Below, one piece after another: positions 16,443-25,364 of a stretch of DNA of 64,000 nt. Made by a program: the position numbers and the translations under genes. The stretch is taken from positions 819,338-883,337 of the forward strand of contig NZ_LBHJ01000012.1 of NCBI RefSeq assembly GCF_001006305.1, written 5' to 3'. The stretch is from Silvibacterium bohemicum (GTDB lineage: Bacteria; Acidobacteriota; Terriglobia; Terriglobales; Acidobacteriaceae). How positions within the stretch are numbered: position 1 is the first letter of the stretch; every line of letters starts with the position of its first letter. The notes beneath the pieces were generated by a model. It worked only from the letters and a program-made list of their open reading frames with translations, searched no databases and was not told the origin of the DNA.

Positions 16443-18656
16443 ATGCGCTTTCTATCTCTAAGCCGACTGGCCGCCCTTCTTCCGCTTACGGCTGCGCTGA
16501 TTGCAAGCGCTCAGTCTCAGCAAAGCCAGACTCAGATCAAACCGGCGGACCACAAGGCCAAGCCGACCCACTCCACTGCCCACGCGCCGGAGCCGCTGCC
16601 GCCCCTCGATCAGCAGCAGCGTGCCGTTCAGCTGCTCGACCGCCTCACCTTCGGGGCGCGCCCCGGCGACATCGATGCCGTGCTCAAAATGGGCCCCGAC
16701 GCCTGGTTCGAACGGCAACTCAATCTGCAGAGCATTCCTGATCCGGTTTGCGACCGGCGTCTGTCCGAGTTCCCCTCGCTCTATCTCGCCCCGAGCGATC
16801 TTCTGGTGCAGTTTCCTTCGGACCAGATCATTCGCCAGACTGCCAACGGCAAGCGGCCTATGCCCGCCGACCCTGCCCTGGCGTCGGTGTATGAAGTGCT
16901 GACCATGAAGATCAATCGGGGAGAGGCCGAACAGAAGGCCAAGCAGGCGATGGGCAACGCGGCTCCCGAGATGACCGACGCGCAGAAGAAGGAGCAGCGC
17001 CAACAATCGCAGCTGCAGGCGCAGGTGCTCGCCGATCAGGTACTGTCGAATCCCAAAGACCAGCGCATGTCCACCATCCTGAAGCTGCCGCCCGAACAGC
17101 GCGCCCTGCTCGCCGAGTTCGTTCCCGAGCCCCAGAAGACGCTGCTGCTCAACGACCTCAATCCGCGTCAGAAAGAAGTCTTCGCCCTCATGGGTGGAGG
17201 CGTAGACGGCATCAAGATCATCGACAGCGAGCTGCAGCAGGCCAAGATACTCCGCGCTGTGCTGAGCGAGCGCCAGCTGCTCGAGGTGATGACTGACTTC
17301 TGGTTTAACCACTTCAATGTCGACATACGCAAGCAGGCGACGCAGTGGTACACACCCACCTATGAGCGCGATGCCATTCGTGCCCACGCTCTGGGCAAGT
17401 TCAGCGATCTGCTGCTGGCCACGGCGCAGCATCCTGCCATGCTCTTCTATCTCGACAACTGGTCGAGCATCGGCCCCGATTCCATCGCGGCAGGCAAGCC
17501 CAACAAGAAGCAGGCGCAGAAGGGATTGAACGAGAACTATGGCCGCGAGGTGATGGAACTGCACACCGTCGGCGTGGATGGCGGCTACACCCAGGCCGAC
17601 GTAACGAACCTGGCGAAGATCTTCACCGGCTGGACCATCGACAATCCGCAGCAGGGCGGTGGATTCGTCTTCGATCCGCGCAAACACGAGCCGGGCTCGG
17701 TCAAGTGGTTCGGGCAGACCATGCAGGACAACGGCTATCTCGAAGGCCAGCAGGCGCTGCTGTGGCTGGCAGCGCAGCCGCAGACCGCGCACTTCATCAG
17801 CTACAAGCTGGCCCAGCGCTTCGTGGCCGACGATCCGCCGCCGGCGCTGGTCGACAGCATGGCCAAGACATATCTGGCGACAGGCGGCGACATCAAAGAG
17901 ATCCTGCGCACCATGGTGCACTCGCCCGAATTCAATTCGCAGAAGTACTACCGCAACCAGCTCAAGACGCCGCTCGAATTCGTCGCCTCGGTCTTCCGCG
18001 CCACCGATACTAATCCGTCCAATCCCATGGCCGTGGTCCAGGTCCTCGCCCGCATGGGCGAGCCGCTTTACCAGATGCAGCCGCCCACCGGCTATCCCAC
18101 CACCGCCGATCACTGGATGAACTCCGGCGCCCTGGTCGACCGCCTGAACTTCTCCATGCAGTTCGCCAACAGCAAGGTTGGAGGCATTCACTTCGATGGG
18201 CCCCGCCTGCTTGCCGAAGGCATATTGGCGAAACCTGCTGCATCGCCGTCGTCGCTGCATAGCAGCGGACGAACCGAGTCGATCGCCATGACCGCGTCTG
18301 GGCTGCCCAGCGGCCAGGACGAAGCGCTCAAGCTGATGGAAGGCATGCTGATCGGCAGCCAGGTATCGGAAAAGACCAACGCCGTGATTCGCCGCGAACT
18401 TAGCGGATCGGCCACTCCCGATATGGCAGCAGGCGCTGCGCCGGCTGTTAGTCAAAACCCTGCAATGGGTTCCTCTCAGAGCGATTCCATGCAATCGGGC
18501 ATGCAATCCGGAATGCAGCAGTCCAGCGCAGCTCAGCCCAGCCCGGGACCGTCAAATGCGGCTCAAAACCAGTCTCAAGCATTGGCCGATCCCACCCAGT
18601 CGCTCGATACGATGACCGCATTGATCCTCGGATCGCCCGAGTTTCAAATGCACTGA
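16443..18656 (+). CDS. DUF1800-family exported protein
   Basis: A 737-residue protein with an N-terminal signal sequence (hydrophobic residues ~8-22, ending near SAQSQQ). The DUF1800 start QLLDRLTFGARPGDIDAV is near residue 62, and further family blocks are DFWFNHFNVD and ENYGREVMELHTVGVDGGYTQADV. The C-terminus is low complexity, rich in Met, Gln and Ser (about 640-715). DUF1800 genes are usually followed by a DUF1501 gene; none is present here. Function unknown. Confidence 0.88.
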   Translation: MRFLSLSRLAALLPLTAALIASAQSQQSQTQIKPADHKAKPTHSTAHAPEPLPPLDQQQRAVQLLDRLTFGARPGDIDAVLKMGPDAWFERQLNLQSIPDPVCDRRLSEFPSLYLAPSDLLVQFPSDQIIRQTANGKRPMPADPALASVYEVLTMKINRGEAEQKAKQAMGNAAPEMTDAQKKEQRQQSQLQAQVLADQVLSNPKDQRMSTILKLPPEQRALLAEFVPEPQKTLLLNDLNPRQKEVFALMGGGVDGIKIIDSELQQAKILRAVLSERQLLEVMTDFWFNHFNVDIRKQATQWYTPTYERDAIRAHALGKFSDLLLATAQHPAMLFYLDNWSSIGPDSIAAGKPNKKQAQKGLNENYGREVMELHTVGVDGGYTQADVTNLAKIFTGWTIDNPQQGGGFVFDPRKHEPGSVKWFGQTMQDNGYLEGQQALLWLAAQPQTAHFISYKLAQRFVADDPPPALVDSMAKTYLATGGDIKEILRTMVHSPEFNSQKYYRNQLKTPLEFVASVFRATDTNPSNPMAVVQVLARMGEPLYQMQPPTGYPTTADHWMNSGALVDRLNFSMQFANSKVGGIHFDGPRLLAEGILAKPAASPSSLHSSGRTESIAMTASGLPSGQDEALKLMEGMLIGSQVSEKTNAVIRRELSGSATPDMAAGAAPAVSQNPAMGSSQSDSMQSGMQSGMQQSSAAQPSPGPSNAAQNQSQALADPTQSLDTMTALILGSPEFQMH

Positions 18657-18781
18657 GCAGGTTCGGACCAGCCAGTCCTTCTTTCTCGGCATAATGGTCC
18701 GTCCGAAATCAGCCGTGGTTACAGGAGTGCATCGGCGACGATGCACTCTTATTCGGAGAGAAAACCAATCAAAAACCGCGG

Positions 18782-18812
18782 TTGACAAACCATAACCGAA
18801 TGGTTATGGTTT
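18782..18812 (+). promoter_or_regulatory. promoter with perfect ArsR-type operator, leaderless start
   Basis: TTGACA (18782-18787), a 17-bp spacer and TATGGT (18805-18810) form the promoter of the regulator gene. A perfect 11-bp inverted repeat, AAACCATAACC (18787-18797) and GGTTATGGTTT (18802-18812) with a GAAT spacer, fills the spacer and the -10 box. Predicted transcription starts at about 18817, the GTG itself, so the mRNA would be leaderless. A dimeric ArsR repressor sitting here would block RNA polymerase. Confidence 0.85.
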
Positions 18813-18816
18813 CTTC

Positions 18817-19140
18817 GTGCGAAGTTCTACAGACAATGTCTTCAAGGCCCTGGCCGATCCCACTCGCCGAGCCATCTTCGAGCGGCTCACCCGCGACGGA
18901 GACCAGACCGTCCATGCCCTGACCGAGCATGCAGGCGTCTCTCAGCCCATGGTCTCGAAGCACCTCTCGGCTCTGAAGCGTGCCAAACTGGTTCGCAATC
19001 GCCGCCAGGGCCGCGAGACCCACTACAGCGCTCAGCCGCAAGCACTCGCGCCGCTCGTAGACTGGATCGGCCACTATGGCGCATTCTGGCAAAACAAATT
19101 CGCTCGCCTCGAAGACCTCTTGGAAAGGATGGACAAATGA
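18817..19140 (+). CDS. ArsR-family winged-helix regulator
   Basis: A 107-residue repressor: DNVFKALADPTRRAIFERL, then recognition helix SQPMVSKHLSALKRAKLV and wing RRQGRETHYSAQP. No metal-binding cysteines are seen, which fits the subgroup paired with AHSA1/SRPBCC proteins rather than arsenic sensors. It starts with GTG, lacks a Shine-Dalgarno sequence and probably heads a leaderless mRNA. Its stop overlaps the next start (ATGA). It heads a four-gene operon (regulator, AHSA1, small membrane protein, DUF1801) and likely represses its own promoter. Confidence 0.92.
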   Translation: MRSSTDNVFKALADPTRRAIFERLTRDGDQTVHALTEHAGVSQPMVSKHLSALKRAKLVRNRRQGRETHYSAQPQALAPLVDWIGHYGAFWQNKFARLEDLLERMDK

Positions 19141-19562
19141 CGACACCTGATTCCTCTACCCGTTCCGTAGTCGTGGAGAAAGAGTTCCCTCACCCGCCGG
19201 AGAAAGTGTGGCGAGCCCTCACCGAAAGCTCGTTGATTGAGCAATGGCTGATGAAGAACGACTTTCAGCCTGTCGCCGGGCACTCCTTCAGCCTGCGCAT
19301 GGACCCGGTGCCGAACTGGAACGGTGTCATCGACTGCCAGGTTCTCGTCGTGGAGCCGCTCCGCACTCTTTCCTACACCTGGGGCACATTAGGGATGGAG
19401 AGCATCGTCCTGTTCACGCTGACGCCGACCCCTGCGGGCACTCATGTGCGCATGGAGCAGTCCGGCTTCCGTCCCGATCAAGAGGACAACTACAAGGGCG
19501 CGCAGTACGGATGGCAGAAGTTCATGGGCGGTCTGGAACGGGTTGTCGCCGGGCTCGAATAA
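19137..19562 (+). CDS. SRPBCC/AHSA1-domain protein
   Basis: A 141-residue START-like barrel of the Aha1-homologous group: VVVEKEFPHPPEKVWRALTESSLIEQWL at the N-terminus and GWQKFMGGLERVVAGLE at the C-terminal helix. Such proteins bind hydrophobic ligands in a central cavity and are very often encoded right after an ArsR regulator, as here. The ligand and the role in the circuit are unknown. Confidence 0.88.
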   Translation: MTTPDSSTRSVVVEKEFPHPPEKVWRALTESSLIEQWLMKNDFQPVAGHSFSLRMDPVPNWNGVIDCQVLVVEPLRTLSYTWGTLGMESIVLFTLTPTPAGTHVRMEQSGFRPDQEDNYKGAQYGWQKFMGGLERVVAGLE

Positions 19563-19589
19563 TACCGGCAGCGAAAAGGAGGCTTGATT

Positions 19590-19802
19590 ATGAGAGCAAA
19601 TGTCCTCTCACGTTCGGTTCTTCGCTGGATTCACATCGTCATCAGCATTCCGATCTACGGATACATCTATAGCCCGTTTGAAAAGCTTCCCCAGTACGCG
19701 CGTCCAACCCGGTTCGTCTTCTTTCCTCTCATGGTCCTGACGGGATTGTTAATGTGGAAAGGCCATTTACTCTGGCGGCTTTTCCCAAAGCGACCGGCCT
19801 GA
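19590..19802 (+). CDS. small membrane protein
   Basis: A 70-residue protein with two hydrophobic helices, about residues 12-28 and 40-58 (VFFPLMVLTGLLMW). AAGGAGG lies 7 bases before the ATG at 19590, which argues for real translation. It lies 27 bp after the AHSA1 gene in the same operon. I do not recognise the family. Confidence 0.7.
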   Translation: MRANVLSRSVLRWIHIVISIPIYGYIYSPFEKLPQYARPTRFVFFPLMVLTGLLMWKGHLLWRLFPKRPA

Positions 19803-19855
19803 CAAGACGCCTGCCGCCATCGGGCTGGCCGGCGAAACATACGATTGGAGGGAAC

Positions 19856-20272
19856 ATGAAGCCGACAAGTCATCCAAGCAGTGAGGCCGCTTCGGCCAAC
19901 ATCACCCAGCGGATTCAGGAGCTGGGCGATTGGAGAGGAGAAACTCTCGCGCATCTCCGCCAGCTCATTCACGACACCGATCCCGAAATTCAGGAGGAGT
20001 GGAAATGGAGGGGAGTTCCCGTCTGGTCCCACGATGGCATCGTCTGCACAGGGGAATCGTACAAGCAGGTCGTAAAGCTAACCTTCGCACGCGGTGCCGC
20101 CCTCAAAGATCCAAAGAAGCTCTTCAACTCCAGCCTCGAAGGAAATGTACGGCGTGCAATCGACCTGCGCGAAGGGGAGAAGATCGACGAAGCTGCATTC
20201 CAGCAACTCATCCGCGCAGCGGTGGCAGCCAACTCCGCAGCCCACGCCCAGCGGGCAGCAAAGAAGAAGTAA
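19856..20272 (+). CDS. DUF1801-domain protein
   Basis: A 138-residue cytoplasmic protein with the DUF1801 (YdhG-like, frataxin-fold) pattern: ETLAHLRQLIHDTDPEIQEEWKW, VVKLTFARGAALKDPKKLFNSSLEGNVRRAIDLREGEKID. The tail is Ala/Lys-rich. The start at 19856 is preceded by GGAGGGA. It closes the ArsR-AHSA1 operon. DUF1801 and AHSA1 genes commonly co-occur; the biochemical role is not established. Confidence 0.85.
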   Translation: MKPTSHPSSEAASANITQRIQELGDWRGETLAHLRQLIHDTDPEIQEEWKWRGVPVWSHDGIVCTGESYKQVVKLTFARGAALKDPKKLFNSSLEGNVRRAIDLREGEKIDEAAFQQLIRAAVAANSAAHAQRAAKKK

Positions 20273-20296
20273 GCCGGGCTCAGGCGCGCGGCTCTT

Positions 20297-21055
20297 CTAA
20301 TCCGGAGTGACGCCGGCAAACAATCCGTCATCGGAGCCCACTTCGATCTGTCCCGGCGCCGCGACCAGAAGATAGCGTTCCGTCATCTTGTGCTGGTCGA
20401 TGAAGCTTTGCACGCGTCCGAGCACTCCAGCCTGCGAGCTATGTCTGGCAAACGCCTCGTTCTTCTTGTCCGCCAGCTCGCCTAATTCCAGAGTCAGCGA
20501 ATAGGGAACAGTTGGCAGCGACTCCAGCTCCGGTTGGTCGCGAACGGAGATGAACTGCGTGCTGAGGTAATAGAGCTTTTGCGGAGCATAGGGCGCAAGC
20601 CCTTGCTCTAGCTGCTCGGGAAAATAAATGCCGCGGGCCGCCCAGTGAAAGGCCGCCGTCGCCGCCATGCAGACCACGGTGTGATCGCGATGCAGGTTGA
20701 CGTTGCCGTCTCCTCCGAAGGTCAGGATGACCTGCGGGCGCAGCCTGCGAATGCGCTCGACGATGGTGCCCGTCATTTCGTGAATATCCTGCTTCAGCAG
20801 CGCACCGTCGGGATAATGCAGAACCTCATAATCGGTGATGCCCAGCAGTTCGCAAGCCTCGGCCAGTTCGGCACGGCGGCGTAGGCCGAGATCCGCAGCG
20901 TCCGCGGTCTCACCGCGAAAATGGGCCGCCTGTCCGTCGGTGAGGCAAAGCAGATAGGTCTCGATGCCTCCACGATTTGCCATCAGCAGTGCGCCACCGA
21001 AGCCGGCACTTTCGTCGTCAGGATGGGCGGTGATGCATAGCAGTCGAAAAGGCAA
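20297..21055 (-). CDS. PIG-L/LmbE-type N-acetylglucosamine deacetylase family protein
   Basis: A 252-residue zinc deacetylase-fold protein. The metal-binding AHPDDE motif is at residues ~10-15, and HRDHTVV near 122 supplies the third ligand. It starts with TTG, preceded by GAGGAG, and lies 9 bp after rnhB, so it is the last gene of that transcript. Relatives deacetylate GlcNAc-linked substrates such as GlcNAc-inositol, GlcNAc-malate in bacillithiol synthesis, or antibiotic precursors. Nothing nearby identifies the substrate. Confidence 0.88.
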   Translation of the reverse strand: MPFRLLCITAHPDDESAGFGGALLMANRGGIETYLLCLTDGQAAHFRGETADAADLGLRRRAELAEACELLGITDYEVLHYPDGALLKQDIHEMTGTIVERIRRLRPQVILTFGGDGNVNLHRDHTVVCMAATAAFHWAARGIYFPEQLEQGLAPYAPQKLYYLSTQFISVRDQPELESLPTVPYSLTLELGELADKKNEAFARHSSQAGVLGRVQSFIDQHKMTERYLLVAAPGQIEVGSDDGLFAGVTPD

Positions 21056-21064
21056 GCAGGCTCC

Positions 21065-22060
21065 TCAGCAGGGAAGTGGACCGGGTTCGAGAGAATCTAT
21101 AAGAATCCCCTCGCCGGCCTCTTCGAGCGTCATTTCCGTTTCGAGGGGCTCGTCAAGCAGCGCAGCGAGCGGTTCGCCGCCAATGGCCTCATCGACAATG
21201 GACTCGTTGATGATCTGGTTTTCCATCGCCTGCTCGGCAAGAATGTCATCCGGAATGGCATCGCCGGCGGCCGGTATTTCCGCTCCATGGAATAGTTCGT
21301 CCCAGGGCAGCGAGGCCTGGGCCACCGGCCGAAAGGTTTTGCGATGCAGCGGCGACGGACCATGCTTCTCGAGCGCGGCCAGATGCTCGGGCGTGCTGTA
21401 GCCCTTGTGAGAAGCCAATCCGTACTGCGGATACTGCTCGTGCAGCTCGCACATGCGCCGGTCGCGATAGACCTTGGCCACCACCGACGCGGCGGCAATG
21501 GAGATCGAGAGTGAATCGCCGTAGATGATGCTGGTCTGAGTGCAGGTGCGGTCTTCGCCTTGTCGTCCGTGGCCCCGATCCTGACTCAAGTCCAGGCGCA
21601 TGGCGTCGATCAACAGGTGATCGGGTGCGAGCGTGAGCTTGAGAACAGCCGTGGTCATGGCCAGCCGCGTAGCCTGGTAGATGTTGATGCGGTCGATGGT
21701 TTGGGCGTCGACTTCTTCGATGGCCATCGCCAGAGCCTTGCGCTCGACCACATCAGCCAGCCGCTCGCGGTCTTCGCGCTCCAGCTGCTTCGAATCGCGC
21801 AGTCCTTGAATGCGAGTGTCGGGCGGGAGAATGACGGCCGCAGCAACGACCGGACCGAAGAGCGATCCGCGCCCCACCTCATCCACGCCGGCAATGTGCA
21901 CAGCGCCTTGCGCGCGGGCAGCTTTTTCGTATTTATTGCCGCAGACCAAGGTGCGCAGCATGCGGAGCTTGCGCGTAGCAGCGGAGACATCCGCATTCCG
22001 GCGTCCCGCAGTGGCCTCGGCAGCCGATGGTCCTGGCTTCAACTGAAAGGTCCGCGCCAT
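21065..22060 (-). CDS. rnhB: ribonuclease HII with acidic C-terminal extension
   Basis: Cleaves the RNA strand of RNA-DNA hybrids, including single misincorporated ribonucleotides. The GVDEVGRGSLFGPVVAAAV catalytic motif is near residue 57; a later Asp is in HLLIDAMRL, followed by SIIYGDSLSISIAAASVVAKVYRD and the C-terminal SHKGYST. At 331 residues it is about 120 longer than E. coli RNase HII. There is an N-terminal extension of ~50, a Gly/Asp/Arg insert between DAMRLDL and TSIIYGD, and an acidic tail of ~75 residues. Translation-cluster context (rplS upstream) is conserved in many bacteria. Confidence 0.92.
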   Translation of the reverse strand: MARTFQLKPGPSAAEATAGRRNADVSAATRKLRMLRTLVCGNKYEKAARAQGAVHIAGVDEVGRGSLFGPVVAAAVILPPDTRIQGLRDSKQLEREDRERLADVVERKALAMAIEEVDAQTIDRINIYQATRLAMTTAVLKLTLAPDHLLIDAMRLDLSQDRGHGRQGEDRTCTQTSIIYGDSLSISIAAASVVAKVYRDRRMCELHEQYPQYGLASHKGYSTPEHLAALEKHGPSPLHRKTFRPVAQASLPWDELFHGAEIPAAGDAIPDDILAEQAMENQIINESIVDEAIGGEPLAALLDEPLETEMTLEEAGEGILIDSLEPGPLPC

Positions 22061-22151
22061 CTCTTCGAGTGTAATCCGATGCTGGCCGCATGGGCGTCCA
22101 CGCTTCGCGTCGCCAGAACAAAAAAAAATCCGGACGCCCAGATGAATCTTC

Positions 22152-22180
22152 GTCGGTTCTTCAGGCTTTGAAGAACCGAC
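22152..22180. repeat. perfect 12-bp hairpin between rplS and rnhB
   Basis: GTCGGTTCTTCA (22152-22163) and TGAAGAACCGAC (22169-22180) pair perfectly around a 5-base loop. There is no T-tract in either direction, so it looks like a processing or stabilising hairpin, or part of an inserted repeat, more than a terminator. Confidence 0.6.
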
Positions 22181-22198
22181 CAGACCCGGCCCTCAAAT

Positions 22199-22227
22199 GG
22201 CGCGAAGCGCGTATGCCTGGACGGCAA
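22199..22227 (-). repeat. short dispersed repeat, copy 1
   Basis: Read on the minus strand: TTGCCGTCCAGGCATACG followed by CGCTTCGCGCC. A copy differing at about 3 of 29 positions lies at 63881-63909 on the plus strand, directly after the ubiD-like gene. Both copies are 3' of genes. Confidence 0.6.
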
Positions 22228-22245
22228 GTCCTTCTAGACACGCAC

Positions 22246-22273
22246 AAACGCCCCGGCGCAAACCGGGGCGTTT
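22246..22273 (-). terminator. hairpin terminator after rplS
   Basis: Perfect 11-bp stem AAACGCCCCGG / CCGGGGCGTTT with a 6-base loop, 15 bp past the rplS stop. The T-tract on the minus strand is short (GTTTGTG), so termination may be partial, letting some transcription continue into rnhB and the deacetylase gene. Confidence 0.7.
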
Positions 22274-22287
22274 GAAAGAAACCGGTC

Positions 22288-22641
22288 CTAGGTGCGCTCG
22301 ACTTCTTTGAGACGGGCGGCCTTGCCGCGCAGTCCGCGAAGGTAGAAGAGCTTGGCGCGGCGAACGCGAGCCGAGCGAATCTTCTCCACCTTGTCGACGA
22401 CCTTGGAGTTGAAGGGGAAGATGCGCTCGACGCCGTGGCCGAAGCTCATCTTACGAACCGTGAAGCTGCCCTGCGCGCCGTTCTTGCGCGCAATGACAAT
22501 GCCTTCGAAGGCCTGGAGGCGTTCTTTATCGCCTTCCTTGATCTTGACTTGCACGCGCACCGTGTCGCCTGCGACGAACGCGGGCAGATCGGTACGATTG
22601 AGTTTGTCGGCAAGCCGCTGCATTACTGGATGAATAGACAT
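22288..22641 (-). CDS. rplS: 50S ribosomal protein L19
   Basis: A 117-residue large-subunit protein at the subunit interface. Signature segments: [52 protein letters not shown] and the C-terminal [21 protein letters not shown]. In most bacteria rplS directly follows trmD. Here 2.7 kb with an opposing ADOP gene separates them, so rplS must have its own promoter or depend on read-through. Confidence 0.97.
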   Translation of the reverse strand: MSIHPVMQRLADKLNRTDLPAFVAGDTVRVQVKIKEGDKERLQAFEGIVIARKNGAQGSFTVRKMSFGHGVERIFPFNSKVVDKVEKIRSARVRRAKLFYLRGLRGKAARLKEVERT

Positions 22642-22919
22642 AGTGCTTTCCTGGCTCTTGATTCAGAACTTTTAGTTTACACGGAATTGCGCCGATTGCG
22701 TACCCGCTACGGCCAGTATTTCTCGACGGATTTCCTGCAGCAAGCAGGACAAATCGCTGGCTCGTTCAGGATCTCATGCCCTGATGTCCGCCTGCGAACA
22801 CCGGGTCCGGTTCTGGACAGGGCATTTCGCGAGAACCTTCGAAATACCGAGCATTTGCGGGCCGTAAACTGGATGCCCAATTGCTGCAGCGTAGGGTGCA
22901 TATCTTTAGGAACCAGCCC

Positions 22920-25352
22920 ATGACAACTCTGCTTCAGGATATTCACTACGCTCTGCGCCTGGCCCGGAAGTCGCCTGGCTTCACTTTAATCGCCGTGCTC
23001 ACCCTGGCTCTCGGAGCGGGAGCGGCGACGGCTATCTTCAGCGTGGTCGACGCTGTTCTCCTGCGTCCGTTGCCCTACGACCATCCTGAGTTGATCTATG
23101 CTCCGCAAACCCTGGCTAAAGAGGGATACAATCAGCCCTTTTCCTATGCCAGCTTCAAGGATGTGCAAGGGCAAAATCATAGTTTCGCGGCGCTTTCCGG
23201 CGTGTGGACTGCGAACGGAGTTAACCTGCAGACGCCCTCCGGACCTGTGGCACTGAAGTCAGTCGAAGGATCGGACAATTTTTTCGATGTCTTCGGCATT
23301 CATCCCATCCTCGGGCGCACCTTTCGCGCCGGCGAGGACCAGCCGGGCAAGGGCAGCGTGGTGGTTCTCAGCTATCAGGTCTGGCAGACGAACTTCGGAG
23401 GCGACCCGAGTGTCCTCGGCCGCACCGTTCAGTTGGATGGCAAGCCCTACACCTGCATCGGAGTGATGCCCGCCGACTTCCGCTACCCTCTGAACGCCAG
23501 CAGCGCCATCTACATACCTTTGAGTGTGCGCTGGGGAAACTCGCGGGGCTCACATTGGCTGCATACCGTCGGACGCCTGAAGCCCGGCGTTACCCGCCAG
23601 CAGGCGCAGGCCGATCTGAATGCGGTGATGGCCAACCTGGGTCGTGCCTACCCCGACACCGATGCGGGCCGCAGGCTTCAGCTGATCTCTGTGGAAGATG
23701 GCGTCAACGGCTCGACCTCCGGCGCCCTCTGGGCGCTTTCCGCTGCGGTACTGGCGGTGCTGCTCATCGGCTGCATCAATGTCGCAGGATTGCTGATGGC
23801 CAGGGGCGTCAAGCGTGAACGTGAGATGGCGTTGCGGACCGCCGTGGGTGCTAGCCGCTCCCGGATTATCCGCCAGGTTCTCTCCGAGGGATTGCTCCTT
23901 GCCGTCTTCGGCGCGGCAGGCGCGATATTGTTCGCGTCTCTACTGCTGGCCGCATTGCGCACGTTCATGATTCACGCGATTGCGCGCGGCTCGGAGGTGC
24001 ACATCGATGCGCAGGTGCTTATCGCCGCCGTTCTCATCTCGACCCTTACCAGTGTTGTAGCGTCGCTGGCTCCGGCGCTGCGACTGTCCGGCGCCGATCC
24101 CAACCGTGCTCTCAAGAGTGGCGGTAATACCGGCACGGCGCAGGCCCAGCATCGTCTTCGCTCCGGGTTTATCGTCACCCAGGTCGCGTTGTCTCTCGTA
24201 TTGCTGGCCGTCGCCGGAGTGCTGCTGCACATGGTCGGCGGATATCGCAACGCGAACCTGCGTTTCGACGCAAAACACATTCTGGCTGCGGAGATCGACC
24301 TTTCCCCCGGCCGCTACGAAGGCCGCAATATTTGGGCCGACTTCTACCAGCCCATGCTCGATCGCGTCGCGCATATTCCCGGCGTGCGCGCTGCAGGCCT
24401 CATCAACCTGGTGCCCATCCAGAGTTGGGGATCGAACAGCGAGATCCATGTCACCGGCCAGCCGCCCTATCCACCGAACGAAGTCACCCTGGCGGAGAAC
24501 CGCTTTGTCAGCGAGGGCTACTTCGACGCCATGGGCATCCGCTTGGTGCAGGGCCGCCGGCTGTCGCCGGCTGCCGACATTGCCTCGAACAAGGCCGGTA
24601 CCATGGTCGTCAATCAGGCCTTTGTGAAGAAGTTCATCCCCAAAGGGCTGGTGCCGGTAGGCCAGCATATCGACGACAGCGACAAGGCGGATGAGAAGAC
24701 CGGAATCGTCGGCGTCGTCACCGACGTTCGGCAGGATCTGATGGAGGCTCCGCTGCCGGAGATGGACTGGTTGTATTCGGAGCTGTCAGCGAAAGATCAG
24801 GGGCAGATGCTGCTCAACAGCAGCCTGATCGTCCGCACAGGAGGAGATCCCAAAGCCGTGATCTCGTCGCTGCGCGGGATCTTTCATGATGTCGACGCCA
24901 CGTTGCCCTTCCGCACGCCTGAAACCATGGACGAGATCATCTCCGACGAGCTGGTGATGCAGCGCATGGAGGGCTGGCTCTTCGGCATCTTTGCTTCGCT
25001 GGCCGCATTGCTGGCGATGATTGGACTCTATGGCCTCATCAGTCATGAGGTGGAACTTGGCACCCGCGACATCGGCGTGCGCATGGCGCTGGGCGCCTCT
25101 CGCGGCGGTGTACTGGCCATGGTGCTGCGCCGGGTCACTCTGCTCTTGTTGGGTGGTGTCGCTGCGGGCTTTCTGCTCACCGTTGCGGCCAGAAAGCTGA
25201 TCGCTTCCGTTGCCGTAATTCACTTCGGGCACGAAGGTCTTCTGCTCGGCTCGCTGGCCGTCGGATTGATGCTCGCCGGTCTGCTGGCAGCGCTTCTTCC
25301 GGCGCGACGTGCCGCTTCGATCGAGCCGATGAAGGCCCTGCGCTCGGAATAG
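22920..25352 (+). CDS. ADOP-type ABC transporter permease (MacB/FtsX fold)
   Basis: An 810-residue membrane protein with the duplicated layout of the acidobacterial duplicated orphan permease family. DIHYALRLARKSPGFTLIAVLTLALGAGAATAIFSVVDAVLLRPLPY heads the first MacB periplasmic domain. A three-helix FtsX domain lies near 275-390, then a second linker, periplasmic domain (about 430-680) and C-terminal FtsX domain ending LPARRAASIEPMKALRSE. Family members lack a dedicated ATPase gene next to them, as here. The start at 22920 fits the family N-terminus. Its substrate is unknown. It sits between trmD and rplS in opposite orientation, apparently an insertion into the translation cluster. Confidence 0.92.
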   Translation: MTTLLQDIHYALRLARKSPGFTLIAVLTLALGAGAATAIFSVVDAVLLRPLPYDHPELIYAPQTLAKEGYNQPFSYASFKDVQGQNHSFAALSGVWTANGVNLQTPSGPVALKSVEGSDNFFDVFGIHPILGRTFRAGEDQPGKGSVVVLSYQVWQTNFGGDPSVLGRTVQLDGKPYTCIGVMPADFRYPLNASSAIYIPLSVRWGNSRGSHWLHTVGRLKPGVTRQQAQADLNAVMANLGRAYPDTDAGRRLQLISVEDGVNGSTSGALWALSAAVLAVLLIGCINVAGLLMARGVKREREMALRTAVGASRSRIIRQVLSEGLLLAVFGAAGAILFASLLLAALRTFMIHAIARGSEVHIDAQVLIAAVLISTLTSVVASLAPALRLSGADPNRALKSGGNTGTAQAQHRLRSGFIVTQVALSLVLLAVAGVLLHMVGGYRNANLRFDAKHILAAEIDLSPGRYEGRNIWADFYQPMLDRVAHIPGVRAAGLINLVPIQSWGSNSEIHVTGQPPYPPNEVTLAENRFVSEGYFDAMGIRLVQGRRLSPAADIASNKAGTMVVNQAFVKKFIPKGLVPVGQHIDDSDKADEKTGIVGVVTDVRQDLMEAPLPEMDWLYSELSAKDQGQMLLNSSLIVRTGGDPKAVISSLRGIFHDVDATLPFRTPETMDEIISDELVMQRMEGWLFGIFASLAALLAMIGLYGLISHEVELGTRDIGVRMALGASRGGVLAMVLRRVTLLLLGGVAAGFLLTVAARKLIASVAVIHFGHEGLLLGSLAVGLMLAGLLAALLPARRAASIEPMKALRSE

Positions 25353-25364
25353 TGAAGAGCCAGC

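Noticed and set aside
16458..18506. 682-codon minus-strand open frame
   Set aside because: It mirrors the DUF1800 gene, lacks recognisable domains and arises from the high GC third positions of the sense gene.
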